Source: Patescibacteria group bacterium UBA1370 (lineage in GTDB: Bacteria; Patescibacteriota; Microgenomatia; UBA1400; PJMF01). Taken from it: 33,824 nt of DNA. Shown here piece after piece: positions 24,728 through 33,303 of this stretch. The translations under genes were made by a program, and so were the position numbers. The notes beneath the pieces are model-generated. The model did no database searches, was not told where the DNA came from, and worked only from the letters and a program-made list of their open reading frames with translations. The stretch lies in assembly GCA_002306315.1 (NCBI GenBank), contig DBRK01000027.1:5167-38990 (forward strand), in the 5' to 3' direction. Numbering within the stretch: the first letter of the stretch is position 1; each line of letters begins with the position of its first letter.

Positions 24728-27031
24728 TCAAGTCTGATTGTCTTTTTGGTCGTGGATGTCTACCGGCCAGCTGGTAGTAATGAGCAAGGGCTCAGACACC
24801 AACTCAGCAGCGCGTAGTTCCTGCCAAACGCGCTCGGTGACAAATGGCATAAAGGGATGAAGAAGTTTGAGGAAAGTGATTAGGCCATCCAAAATTGCTT
24901 CATCGGGAAGTTTGCCGGCTTTGTTTTCCTCAATGCATTCATCACAAAACCAATGCCAAAAATCGTTGTACACTTGGTCGGCGGCAACTCCAAGCCTGAG
25001 GTTTTGTAGACTTCGGGATAGGTCCCAGGCTTTCTCCTCAAGTTGTAAATGAAAATTGCTATTTGTATCTCCAACAGTATCAGAAGAGGTCGGTTTTTGG
25101 CCCCTATACAATATATACTGCGGATTTTGTGAAAATCTCATAATAATATATCTAGAGGCATTCCAAATTTTGTTGGCAAAATTCCTCATTGCGATAAAGT
25201 CCCGTTCATCAATGTTTTTATCCTGGCCAGCGGTGGAGCGGACAATTAATGCCATCCGCAAAGCATCTGTCCCATAAGTTTCTGACATCGAGAGAGGGTT
25301 AATTGTATTGCCCTTGCTCTTGCTCATTTTTTGCCCTTTTTTGTCGCGAATTAGACCGTGCAAATAGACGTCGCGGAATGGAGCTTGACCGGTAAGGTAA
25401 ACACCCATCAATAGCATCCGCATTACCCAGAACATAAGAATGTCGTAGGCGGTTTCCATGACGTTGGTGGGGTAGAAGCGGTCGAAGTCACCGGTTTTGT
25501 TGGTTTTTAATGTCAGCACTGGCCATTGTGACGACGAAAACCACGTGTCAAAAGTGTCAGTTTCCGGTAGATACTCTTTTGCAGCAGGTTCTGTCCGCGA
25601 AATGATATAAGGGACGTTTTCTGCCGCTACAACTTGTTGTAGGCCCTTTTTTATCTCACTTAGTTGATAGTCGTTGAGCAGGTTGGCGAGGGAGCCGTAA
25701 ACATATTCGCCGCTGTCGTTGATGAACCCGACCTCAATATCGTTTTCATAACCTTTGATCTCATACCAAACCGGAATAGGAATGCCCCAGGTTATCTGGC
25801 GGCTGATGTTCCAGTCATAGAGATTATCCAGCCAGTGGCGGAGAATTTTTTCCCGGCCGGCGCCGTGGATTTTTACTTTTTTCTCGTCCAAAAGCGCCAG
25901 TACTTTTTCTGTTAAGTTGTTTTGCGAGTCTTTGACTTTGACAAAAAACTGAGCCATTGGTAGCGGTTCGATCACCCGGCCGCAACGGTAGCAGGTGCCA
26001 ACTCGGTTGACATACTTTTCGTCGATTTTTTCTATTAAACCGGCGGCCGTCAAGTCTGCCACCACTGCTTTTCTGGCCTCAGCCACGCTCATGCCGGCAT
26101 ATTTGCCGCCAGCTTCGGTGATTTTGCCGCGGGTGTTGATGGCCTCACGGATGGGAAGGCTGTGTTTTTTGGCAACCCGGAAGTCGTTGGGGTCGTGAGC
26201 CGGAGTAATTTTGACAATGCCGGTGCCAAATTCCGGATCTACATACTCATCGGAGATAATCGGCATCCGCTCTCCGGTGATAGGGTTAAGAGCTTCTTGG
26301 CCGACTAGGTGTTTGCGCTTAGGATCGTTGGGGTTGACGGCTAAATGGGTGTCAATAAAAATCGGCTCCGGCCGGACGGTGGCAACAGTGATAAATTTGC
26401 TAGGCTTTTCTGCTAGGGGGTATTTGACATAGTAAAGCGGCGAAACCTGTTCTTTGTGGACTACTTCGAGCTCTGAATAACTGGTGCCGCAGTGGGTGCA
26501 GAAATTCACCAGCTCCCGACCGCGGTAGATCAAGCCGTCAGTGTGCATTTTTTCAAAAGTATCCAGGACTTTTTCAACAACATCCGGGTCTAGGGTGAAT
26601 TTATACCGGCTCCAATCCGCGCTGGCGCCTAGGCTTTTCATTTGTTCTATGGCAACACCTGAGTTCTCCTGAACGTAATCCCAAATCATTTGGTAGAGGG
26701 TTTTGCGGTCAAAATTAAAACGGCTTTTGCCTTCTTTTTGCAATTTTTTTTCAAAAACGAACTGTGTTTCGATACCGGCGTGATCTGTGCCTGGAATCCA
26801 GACTGTGTCATCACCAATCATCCGGTGATAACGGATTAGCACGTCCTCAAGTGCCACAAACATGGCGTGGCCGATATGCAGCGGGTCATTGGCGTTGGGC
26901 GGGGGCATGATAATGGAGAACGGGCGGTTATTGTTGGCTGTGGGCAGATTGTCGGGGTTGAAAACGCCGTTTTCTTCCCAAAGCCAGTAGATCTCGGATT
27001 CATGCGCCGCGTGGTCAAAATGCTTATCCAT
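24728..27031 (-). CDS. valS: Valine--tRNA ligase (short form)
   Basis: ValRS charges tRNA-Val. The 767-residue class I synthetase has the HIGH motif at 52-55 (LHIGHAM), the KMSKS motif at 568-572, two CxxC pairs (CTHC at 178-181, and CYRC near 345) and the WGIPIPVWY segment of the catalytic core. The editing domain is present, but the usual TTRPET reads TVRPEP (218-223), with D227 kept. The protein stops soon after the anticodon-binding domain (ending ELRAAELVSEPLLITTSWP) and lacks the C-terminal coiled-coil arm found in most bacterial ValRS of about 880-950 residues. The ATG has an extended -10 nine bases before it and no Shine-Dalgarno sequence. Confidence 0.95.
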   Translation of the reverse strand: MDKHFDHAAHESEIYWLWEENGVFNPDNLPTANNNRPFSIIMPPPNANDPLHIGHAMFVALEDVLIRYHRMIGDDTVWIPGTDHAGIETQFVFEKKLQKEGKSRFNFDRKTLYQMIWDYVQENSGVAIEQMKSLGASADWSRYKFTLDPDVVEKVLDTFEKMHTDGLIYRGRELVNFCTHCGTSYSELEVVHKEQVSPLYYVKYPLAEKPSKFITVATVRPEPIFIDTHLAVNPNDPKRKHLVGQEALNPITGERMPIISDEYVDPEFGTGIVKITPAHDPNDFRVAKKHSLPIREAINTRGKITEAGGKYAGMSVAEARKAVVADLTAAGLIEKIDEKYVNRVGTCYRCGRVIEPLPMAQFFVKVKDSQNNLTEKVLALLDEKKVKIHGAGREKILRHWLDNLYDWNISRQITWGIPIPVWYEIKGYENDIEVGFINDSGEYVYGSLANLLNDYQLSEIKKGLQQVVAAENVPYIISRTEPAAKEYLPETDTFDTWFSSSQWPVLTLKTNKTGDFDRFYPTNVMETAYDILMFWVMRMLLMGVYLTGQAPFRDVYLHGLIRDKKGQKMSKSKGNTINPLSMSETYGTDALRMALIVRSTAGQDKNIDERDFIAMRNFANKIWNASRYIIMRFSQNPQYILYRGQKPTSSDTVGDTNSNFHLQLEEKAWDLSRSLQNLRLGVAADQVYNDFWHWFCDECIEENKAGKLPDEAILDGLITFLKLLHPFMPFVTERVWQELRAAELVSEPLLITTSWPVDIHDQKDNQT

Positions 27032-27040
27032 AACCTAGAG

Positions 27041-27049
27041 ATTATAGCA
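27041..27049 (-). promoter_or_regulatory. Extended -10 promoter of valS
   Basis: Minus-strand TGCTATAAT is a perfect extended -10. It ends nine bases before the valS ATG, predicting a leader of about three bases. I see no T-box riboswitch: only a few bases of leader are available. Confidence 0.65.
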
Positions 27050-27177
27050 TCTGGAGGGGGTGGGGGAGCAGCTGGTAGCTTTCTAGCCCCCAGGTGGCAC
27101 AATTTTGACCAATATTGTACCGCGCAATGTGTACTGATGGACCAGTTAGCATAAAAAATTTGGATAGCTCTGAAGGG

Positions 27178-27206
27178 TTGAAGAAAACAACGGTAATTGC
27201 TAGACT
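27178..27206 (+). promoter_or_regulatory. Promoter of the 75-residue hypothetical gene
   Basis: TTGAAG (27178-27183) and TAGACT (27201-27206) are 17 bases apart, with a TG one base before the -10. The start near 27213 leaves about 16 bases of leader containing AAAGG. Confidence 0.5.
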
Positions 27207-27228
27207 ATCTTTATTAGAAAGGTGTTGT

Positions 27229-27456
27229 ATGAATGAGACCCTAAAACGTTTTGGACAAGAACACTTTGCAAAAGATCGTCCCCCTAGAGTAACACCCTTT
27301 GATGTTGAGGCCAGTGAATGGACTGGTTCAGGAAGGGAGCTTGGTCAAAACAATACTACTACAGAAGGTACTATTAACAGCGAAACGAATCTAGGGATTT
27401 TAGATAAAGTAACAAAGATTATTAATAGAGTCCGAGGCGTGTTTTCAGGCGGTTAG
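27229..27456 (+). CDS. Small hypothetical protein, 75 residues
   Basis: I do not recognise this protein. The ATG at 27229 is preferred to an ATG at 27115 because AAAGG lies about six bases upstream and a good promoter lies just before it; the longer frame would start upstream of that promoter. The product begins MNETLKRFGQEHFAKDRPPR, is hydrophilic with a Thr/Asn-rich middle, and ends in a short basic amphipathic helix (VTKIINRVRGVFSGG). There is no signal peptide. It converges on the 79-residue gene with a 10-base gap. Confidence 0.6.
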   Translation: MNETLKRFGQEHFAKDRPPRVTPFDVEASEWTGSGRELGQNNTTTEGTINSETNLGILDKVTKIINRVRGVFSGG

Positions 27457-27466
27457 TCGAGTTCTT

Positions 27467-27706
27467 TCATTGATCTCCCTCATCTCCCTGGGTATCGCTA
27501 ATTAGTAACCCAAGCGTTCTTCTATATGTAGCAGCTGCTTCTACAAGCCTCTTTATTTCTTTCACAAATTTTTTTCTTCCCATGCTCTTTATCTGTTCTG
27601 GTGTTACAGTCCTTCCTTCCACACTCTCGTAAAGATCGCTCAACCCCTCAGCCTCAAATGGTTCGATCGGCTCTTCCCCACCCCGATTTGTTTCTGGATT
27701 AGTCAT
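27467..27706 (-). CDS. Small hypothetical protein, 79 residues
   Basis: I do not recognise this protein. The N-half is acidic (GGEEPIEPFEAEGLSDLYE), the middle contains a TPEQIKSMGRKKFVKEIKR segment that looks like a charged helix, and the end is acidic again. It has no membrane segment. AGGA about six bases before the ATG supports the start. The upstream region carries a 16-base palindrome. It converges with the 75-residue gene, and there is no terminator between them. Confidence 0.6.
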   Translation of the reverse strand: MTNPETNRGGEEPIEPFEAEGLSDLYESVEGRTVTPEQIKSMGRKKFVKEIKRLVEAAATYRRTLGLLISDTQGDEGDQ

Positions 27707-27733
27707 GATGTTCCTAATTAATTGTTGTAGAGC

Positions 27734-27749
27734 TCACCATATTTGGTGA
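27734..27749. promoter_or_regulatory. Palindrome upstream of the 79-residue gene, possible operator
   Basis: TCACCA, four bases (TATT), TGGTGA form a perfect inverted repeat 28 bases before the start codon. It could be a repressor site; no regulator gene is nearby. Confidence 0.3.
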
Positions 27750-27900
27750 AGCAATTTTTTACATTAGGTTTTTGTAATGACTGTGTAAGAAATTTGTGGT
27801 GGTTCTAACTATAGGAAAGAACGCCAGCGTCGAGGAAGTTGCGCCTGGCGCTTGGTTGCTTGCACAATTTGAGACCAGGGATTAAAAATAAAGGCGGTTT

Positions 27901-29661
27901 TTAGCCCGTGCCCCCCGGTCCTACCACAAACTTAGCAGCCCAAGGGCGGTAATTTGAGTAGTACTCCTCTTCGCGGATGACTTCGCCGGCAGCATTTTTG
28001 ACAATATTTTTAAATTTTGCTTTGATACCAGCCGCTGACCAGTCCACCTGCTCGCGGTAGCCCGGTGGTTTTTCCGGATCCTCAAAGTACTGAGGCGGCG
28101 GTGGCGGTTGATAGCCCCAAACCTCATGATCAACGATCTGGGTAGTACGGCCATCGCTGGTGCCGTAGATTTCAAAGTACATGTAAAGGTTGTTGCTATC
28201 GGCTTCACCGTGAACAAGGATGTGGTGATTGGTATCGTTGATAAAACGCAAATCCACATCGCCGCTGTAGACGGTGGCGTCGATGCCGGGCTTGCTGTCA
28301 AGCTCGTAGTAGCTGACACGGTAGCTATGGGGCAGGCGCCTGGTAACCGGTAGGCCGGCATTCAGGACCGCTCGGAAGAGAGTGGTGCTGACTTGGCAGA
28401 CACCACCACCGTCCCCGAGTTCAGTTCGGCCATTGCGGATGACATAAGCTGAGCGGTAGCCGGTGCGCGCTGATACTTCGCCGAGGGTTTTGTTGAAGGA
28501 GAATTCCGCTCCCGGAGGCACGATGGTATTGCTAATCCGGTCGGTGGTGATTTTGACATTATGAATACGGTTGGGAATGGAGTGGTCGTACTCGCTCTCG
28601 CCAAAGCCAATTCTTTCACTGATACCTAGGTCGTTGGTGTCAGCTAAGGTTTTGTCCGGGGGCTTAGTCACCAGGGGCAGACTGTGGTTGATGACAGCAG
28701 ATTCCCGGTTGGGGTTGGCAAGCGTATCAATACTGTTCTGGATGAGATAGAGGGTTTGGGCAGTATCCAACACCAGGCCGTCGCGGGGAGGCACAAACTT
28801 GGCTACAGTCAGGGTTTCTGGATTGTACTCAAAGACTGCATCTTGCGGCTCGCGGTCGATTTCGGTTTTCCAGGTGTCAATAGTGGCTAAAATTTCATCA
28901 GTGTCTATACCAGTGGGAAAAGTTAAAAAACTGACGATATCTCGGTCGGAAAGAACGAACTTTAGGCGTTCATCGTCAAAAACAATTGAAGTGCCGACAT
29001 AAGCAAGGGCGCGGTCGCGGGCAGCAATTTGCTCCTCATCTGTGAGGGCGGCGCTGGTTGAAGCTACTGTTGCCCTGGTTTCCAGACTGCCGTCCTTGAG
29101 GTTTTCTTGAACATCGGCAATGGTTTTTTCTACTTCTACCAGGCGTCCGGGGATACCGGGATTGATTTTTAGGGAAGTAGGAGCGCCGCTAACAGCTAAC
29201 ACGGCGCTGGGTCTTTCACCAATAATATCTACTTTAAGCTTGAGTTCGGTGAGCAAGCTTTCAATTTGTTCAGAGTTGAACTGGGGGTGAGCAGAGAAGT
29301 ATTTGTTTTTAAAAAGGCTTGATATAAGGCTGAAAAAACGCTGTATGAGATTGCCTGACTTGCCATTTTCAAAAGCTTCTCTGGCAACCTCATCAAAATA
29401 ATAACCTGCTCCCAGCCCCGCCGAAGTAGAGGCGACTCTAATATCATCCACAGCAATGACAACTTCGCCGTCGGGCAGCTCAAAAGCGGCTTGCTGCAGT
29501 TTACTAGTGGCTTCTTCGATGGTTAAACCACCTACAGCTATCCCATTTATGTAAGTTTTGGGGTAAATCCTAGTGTTATAGTGTTCGAAGGCTTTGACGG
29601 CAATTAAACTCAGAAGCAAACCTGCGGCCACAAACCCGCCAATAACCAGAGATCTTCGCAT
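27901..29661 (-). CDS. VanW family protein with two peptidoglycan-binding-like (YoaR) repeats
   Basis: The 586-residue protein has an N-terminal membrane helix (about 5-25), so the rest is external. Two PG_binding_4/YoaR-like repeats lie at about 60-190 and 200-330; the first begins with YINGIAVGGLTIEEA, typical of this family. The VanW domain lies at about 357-485, with the hallmark GDGGGVCQVSTTLF at about 412-425 and the LPHSYRVSYY segment. The C-terminal tail is Pro-rich and ends YYSNYRPW. VanW proteins are found in many Gram-positive and Patescibacterial genomes; they are linked to the cell wall, but no reaction is established. AAGAG lies upstream of the ATG. The gene is monocistronic. 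Confidence 0.92.
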   Translation of the reverse strand: MRRSLVIGGFVAAGLLLSLIAVKAFEHYNTRIYPKTYINGIAVGGLTIEEATSKLQQAAFELPDGEVVIAVDDIRVASTSAGLGAGYYFDEVAREAFENGKSGNLIQRFFSLISSLFKNKYFSAHPQFNSEQIESLLTELKLKVDIIGERPSAVLAVSGAPTSLKINPGIPGRLVEVEKTIADVQENLKDGSLETRATVASTSAALTDEEQIAARDRALAYVGTSIVFDDERLKFVLSDRDIVSFLTFPTGIDTDEILATIDTWKTEIDREPQDAVFEYNPETLTVAKFVPPRDGLVLDTAQTLYLIQNSIDTLANPNRESAVINHSLPLVTKPPDKTLADTNDLGISERIGFGESEYDHSIPNRIHNVKITTDRISNTIVPPGAEFSFNKTLGEVSARTGYRSAYVIRNGRTELGDGGGVCQVSTTLFRAVLNAGLPVTRRLPHSYRVSYYELDSKPGIDATVYSGDVDLRFINDTNHHILVHGEADSNNLYMYFEIYGTSDGRTTQIVDHEVWGYQPPPPPQYFEDPEKPPGYREQVDWSAAGIKAKFKNIVKNAAGEVIREEEYYSNYRPWAAKFVVGPGGTG

Positions 29662-29756
29662 TTTTCTCTTAATTATTTAGTAAGATTGGTCTATCCAACA
29701 TATTGTTGCAGATTGCTTTGGTAAAATCTATTGGCTGGTCTCTCAAGAACAGTGAT

Positions 29757-29785
29757 TTGTCAACTTGCCTGTACTCCAGTACAAT
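29757..29785 (+). promoter_or_regulatory. Promoter of the solute-binding protein gene
   Basis: TTGTCA (29757-29762) and TACAAT (29780-29785) are 17 bases apart, the best -35/-10 pair in the window. The start near 29792 gives a leader of about 22 bases before the ATG at 29814. Confidence 0.7.
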
Positions 29786-29813
29786 AGAAAAGTAATCTAC
29801 ATGTGCAACGCCC

Positions 29814-31667
29814 ATGAACGATAATCAACTGCCCAAACCCACCATCCCAACGCCCCCGAGCGCGCCAAGTGTATCACCTCAGAGTGGTGGTGTTCCTCCT
29901 GTTAATCCCCAAGATGACAAAAGCGACATCCCGCCGCCATCGGCTTTTCGCAAGCTAGAAGGTCCGTTGGTAGGCAACCAGCCTCAAGCTGCGCCTTCGG
30001 CGGCTGCTTCTTCTTCTCAACAGGTAAGTTCTCCAGCTCCTGCAGCTCCTGCGGCTTCTGTTCAGCCGTCCGCAGCAGCTGCCCCTCCTGCGTCGGCACC
30101 ACAAATGCCGCCGACGACATTAAGCGCTCTTTCTTCCATGGCTAGCACCCGCTTGCCCCAGCAACAGGTGCCGGCTCCCCAGCCGATGGCACAACAGACG
30201 AGGACCGCCGGACCAGCAAAGGTGACAAGTACGCCCCAGCAGGCCGCTCCCGCTAGAACACAAACCGAATCAGCGCCTAAGGCAGATCCAAAGTTTGCCG
30301 GCGCCAAAAAACCCATCTTAAAATACCTGCTGTTTTTGCTGGGAGGCTTGGTGTTGGTGGCGGGCATTGCCTTTGCAGCTATGAGATTTTTGGGCGGCTC
30401 ATCGACGCCGGTGCAGCCCAGTCCTTCCAGCCCTGGCACTGGCGGCAACACTGGTTCTGGCGGTAGACAGGCTGCTCCTGCAAAACAAGTGACTTTGGAA
30501 TATTGGGGATTGTGGGAGCCGCCCGAGGTGCTGGAACAAGTGATTGCAGAGTACGAAAATCAAAACCCCGGGGTGACTATTCAGTACACCAAGCAATCCC
30601 ACAAAGATTATCGGCAGCGGCTGCAAACCGCAATAGCCTCCGGTAACGGTCCGGATTTGTTCCGGTTCCACGCTTCTTGGGTACCGATGCTCAAAGAAGA
30701 GTTGCTACCAGTTCCTGCCAGCGTCATTAGTGCTGGCGACTTTAAATCGCACTACTATCCAGTGGCGGCCGAGCAACTTCAGCATAATGGTCAGATTGTT
30801 GGTATGCCGCTCATGTATGACGGTTTGGCGCTTCTTTACAACGAGGAAGTGTTTAATGCCGCTGGAGAGAGTCCACCAAAAACCTGGGCAGAAGTCCGGG
30901 CGTTGGCAAGCAAGCTGACCGTCCGTTCCGGCAATGAGATTACTCGAGCAGGTATTGCTATGGGAACTGCTAATAACGTTGAGCATTTTTCGGACATTCT
31001 GGCGTTGCTGATGCTGCAGAACGGCGCCGATCTCAGCAAACCAAACACGGCCTTCACCCGCGATGCCTTGAAGTTCTACACCAACTTTGTACTGACTGAT
31101 AATGTCTGGAGCTCGGCTTTACCGGCATCAACAGTGGCTTTTGCTCGCGGTGATGTGGCTATGATTTTTGCCCCGTCTTGGAAAATTCATGAAATTCAAG
31201 CCATGAATCCGCAACTGAAGTTTGGAGTGGCGCCGGTGCCGAAATTAGGTGATGAAAAAATCGCCTGGGCGACTTATTGGGCTGAAGGAATTAATTCCAA
31301 GGGCAACAACAAAGAGGCTGCCGCCGCTTTCCTAAAATATCTTAGTTCTGAAGAAGTGGTGAAAAAGCTTTACAGCAGCCAGGCGCAAGTACGCTCATTT
31401 GGCGAGTTGTATCCGCAAACTTCGCTTGCTAATACCTTGGCCAATGATCCAAAAGTGGCGGCATACCTGCAGGATGCCCCCAGCGCTAAGGGGTGGTATA
31501 TGAGTTCTTTCACTCACGACAATGGTATCAATGACCAGATCATCAAGTACTATGAGGATGCCATCAATGCCATGGTGAATGATGGCAAGACTGTTGAGAA
31601 TGTGCTCAGCACTGTAGAACAAGGCGTCCGGCAGGTGCTCAGGCAATACGGAGCAGCTGCCAATTAA
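29814..31667 (+). CDS. Membrane-tethered family 1 extracellular solute-binding protein
   Basis: The 617-residue protein starts with about 160 residues rich in Pro, Ala, Gln and Ser, predicted disordered and cytoplasmic. A membrane helix follows at about 170-193, then a Gly/Ser/Pro linker (195-222). Residues about 225-610 form an ABC-type solute-binding domain of the sugar-binding group (SBP family 1): VTLEYWGLWEPPEVLEQV at the start, GNGPDLFRFHASWVP, GMPLMYDGLALLYN, and APSWKIHEI. In known systems such proteins capture sugars or oligosaccharides for an ABC importer. Here it is tethered by a helix rather than a lipid, and no permease or ATPase gene is adjacent. Confidence 0.92.
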   Translation: MNDNQLPKPTIPTPPSAPSVSPQSGGVPPVNPQDDKSDIPPPSAFRKLEGPLVGNQPQAAPSAAASSSQQVSSPAPAAPAASVQPSAAAAPPASAPQMPPTTLSALSSMASTRLPQQQVPAPQPMAQQTRTAGPAKVTSTPQQAAPARTQTESAPKADPKFAGAKKPILKYLLFLLGGLVLVAGIAFAAMRFLGGSSTPVQPSPSSPGTGGNTGSGGRQAAPAKQVTLEYWGLWEPPEVLEQVIAEYENQNPGVTIQYTKQSHKDYRQRLQTAIASGNGPDLFRFHASWVPMLKEELLPVPASVISAGDFKSHYYPVAAEQLQHNGQIVGMPLMYDGLALLYNEEVFNAAGESPPKTWAEVRALASKLTVRSGNEITRAGIAMGTANNVEHFSDILALLMLQNGADLSKPNTAFTRDALKFYTNFVLTDNVWSSALPASTVAFARGDVAMIFAPSWKIHEIQAMNPQLKFGVAPVPKLGDEKIAWATYWAEGINSKGNNKEAAAAFLKYLSSEEVVKKLYSSQAQVRSFGELYPQTSLANTLANDPKVAAYLQDAPSAKGWYMSSFTHDNGINDQIIKYYEDAINAMVNDGKTVENVLSTVEQGVRQVLRQYGAAAN

Positions 31668-31742
31668 GCAGGCTGATTGATCAGAGCAATAACTAGCAAC
31701 AATTTATAGCAACCCTCGTCGTTGCCTTGGCAGGCGGTGGTC

Positions 31743-31748
31743 TATAAT
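31743..31748 (+). promoter_or_regulatory. -10 box of the nucleotidyltransferase gene
   Basis: TATAAT is followed by six bases (AACCAC) and the ATG at 31755, predicting a leaderless mRNA. A weak TTGCCT at 31722-31727 is 15 bases upstream. Confidence 0.6.
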
Positions 31749-31754
31749 AACCAC

Positions 31755-32657
31755 ATGCTTTCTGTTTCCGGTGCAATTTTGTTGGTTTTAGGTTATACCG
31801 ACCAATTTGATTATCCTCTGAGTGCCCGTGAGATTTGGTTGCGACTACCGCGCCTGGATGATAAGGGAGGGTTTGGTGGGGTAGTGGGTGTGGAAGCTTT
31901 TGTTCTGGCTCTAAAAAGTTTGTCAAGGCGCCGACTTATAGAATATAAAAATAGCTATTTCTTTTTGCAAGGCAAGGAAGGGTTGGTATCCAAGCGGCAG
32001 GAGCGGCGAGTTGTTGCGGCAGCTAAAACAAAAGAAATTCAGTGGTTGGTTGGCTGGCTGCGGCTGATCCCCGGAATTGTCGGTGTGGCTTTGACTGGTT
32101 CCTTGGCAGTAGAAAATGCCAAAAAGGATGATGACGTCGATTTTTTAATAATTACCAAGCCCGGCTGTTTGTGGTTGGTGCGGCCGCTGGTGGTTTTTAT
32201 AGCCTTAATCAACGGCAAGCGGCGCAGTTGGCACCGGGAAGAGAAAAACAGCTGGTGTTTTAATATGTGGCTGACTACCCGCTCAATGAGGTTATCGAAA
32301 AATCAGCACAACATTTATACTGCCTATGATCTTTGCCAGACCCGGTGGCTGGTTTCAAAAAACGGCGTTTCCCAAAAATTTTTCCGCGAGAACAGTTGGG
32401 CAGGACAAATTTTGCCTCACTACTATAGATGGGCAATTGCGCAGACAAATGAGTTTACGGCAGGAGCTGGGGTTTTTCCTAAATCCTGTTTTCTTATAAG
32501 TTTGCTAAACAAGCTGGCTTATAAATTTCAGTTGATGTATATGCAGCCGCATCGGACCAGGGAGAAAGTGGGTTTGAATTATGCTTATTTTCATCCCCGC
32601 GACACCAGGAGGCAAATAATGCAGAACTGGTTGGCTGCCTTGAAAGAAGCGAAGTAA
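31755..32657 (+). CDS. Nucleotidyltransferase-fold protein with N-terminal winged-helix-like region
   Basis: The 300-residue protein starts with a helical region (about 5-75: LGYTDQFDYPLSAREIWLRL ... RRRLIEYKNSYFF) that reads as a winged helix. A polymerase-beta-like nucleotidyltransferase core follows, with GS at 115-116 and the metal-binding D127-V-D129 (TGSLAVENAKKDDDVDFLII). The C-part is basic and helical. Such proteins transfer nucleotides to small molecules, RNA or proteins; the target is unknown. The ATG at 31755 is chosen because the only possible upstream start (TTG at 31722) lies within the promoter. rfaE-like follows after 12 bases and is probably cotranscribed. Confidence 0.82.
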   Translation: MLSVSGAILLVLGYTDQFDYPLSAREIWLRLPRLDDKGGFGGVVGVEAFVLALKSLSRRRLIEYKNSYFFLQGKEGLVSKRQERRVVAAAKTKEIQWLVGWLRLIPGIVGVALTGSLAVENAKKDDDVDFLIITKPGCLWLVRPLVVFIALINGKRRSWHREEKNSWCFNMWLTTRSMRLSKNQHNIYTAYDLCQTRWLVSKNGVSQKFFRENSWAGQILPHYYRWAIAQTNEFTAGAGVFPKSCFLISLLNKLAYKFQLMYMQPHRTREKVGLNYAYFHPRDTRRQIMQNWLAALKEAK

Positions 32658-32669
32658 AGGGCGAACCTT

Positions 32670-33191
32670 ATGAAAACATCGCAACTCAGTGGGTTAAAAG
32701 CCGCCTCTCCTAGTAAGCTGCCAGAGAAAATCCTTGAACAGCTGGCCAAAGCCCGCGCCGTTGGCCAGAAAGTGATTTTGGTGACGGGAGTGTTTGACTT
32801 AATTCATGAAGAGCACCAGCGGTTTTTGTCTAAAGCAAAAGCGCTTGGTGGCTTGCTGATTGTAGGTGTTGAATCCGATGCCCGCGTCCGGAAAATCAAG
32901 GGCGAAGGGCGGCCAGTTAATTCTGAAGAACAGCGGGCGGCAAGCCTGGCAGCCTTGGAGACAGTTGATGGTGTTTTTATTTTGCCAGATAAATTTGATA
33001 AACCTGAGCATCATCAGGCACTGATTAGCGCAATCAAGCCTGATTATTTAGCTGTTTCCTCACATACCAAACACCTTGAGGCCAAGCGCAGGATTCTAGA
33101 GGAGTTTGGGGGAGAGGTGGCGGTGGTGCACGAACACAATCCGGCAATGTCTACCACTATTTTGTTGGAGAAAATGGAGAAGGGTGATTAA
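32670..33191 (+). CDS. Cytidylyltransferase-like protein (RfaE C-domain/HldE-like)
   Basis: The 173-residue product is a single-domain nucleotidyltransferase of the HIGH superfamily. It carries TGVFDLIHEEHQRFL, matching the GxFDxxHxGHxxxL pattern, but the Gly of HxGH is replaced by Glu (H46-E-E-H49). A GVESDARVRKIKGEGRP motif follows, typical of the sugar-1-phosphate or glycerol-3-phosphate group, and the ending STTILLEKM corresponds to the usual ISTT/RSST motif. Homologues activate ADP-heptose or similar sugars, or CDP-glycerol. In this context it may supply a nucleotide sugar for surface glycans. It shares an operon with the upstream nucleotidyltransferase. Confidence 0.85.
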   Translation: MKTSQLSGLKAASPSKLPEKILEQLAKARAVGQKVILVTGVFDLIHEEHQRFLSKAKALGGLLIVGVESDARVRKIKGEGRPVNSEEQRAASLAALETVDGVFILPDKFDKPEHHQALISAIKPDYLAVSSHTKHLEAKRRILEEFGGEVAVVHEHNPAMSTTILLEKMEKGD

Positions 33192-33303
33192 AGAAATGGT
33201 TGTTGCGAGTTGCTACACTTTTTACAAGCTTGGTGGGGTAGGATGAGCGAGGGTTTGGGGAAAGCATCTAAGTAACAACAACTATCAAAACCCCACCGCC
33301 TCA

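Noticed and set aside
27032..27228. T-box or other riboswitch before valS
   Set aside because: The valS -10 box is nine bases from the start codon, so there is no room for a structured leader.
27820..27900. Possible terminator downstream of the VanW gene (CGCCAG/CTGGCG arms)
   Set aside because: Only six good pairs, a loop of about 17 bases, and no T-run on either strand.
31675..31690. CTGATTGATCAG near-palindrome after the solute-binding protein gene
   Set aside because: The stem is five pairs with a two-base centre and no T-tract; probably chance.
33232..33297. Inverted repeat GGTGGGGT / ACCCCACC between the RfaE-like gene and radA
   Set aside because: The arms are only eight bases, the loop is about 50 bases, and no T-run follows, so neither a terminator nor a regulatory hairpin is convincing.
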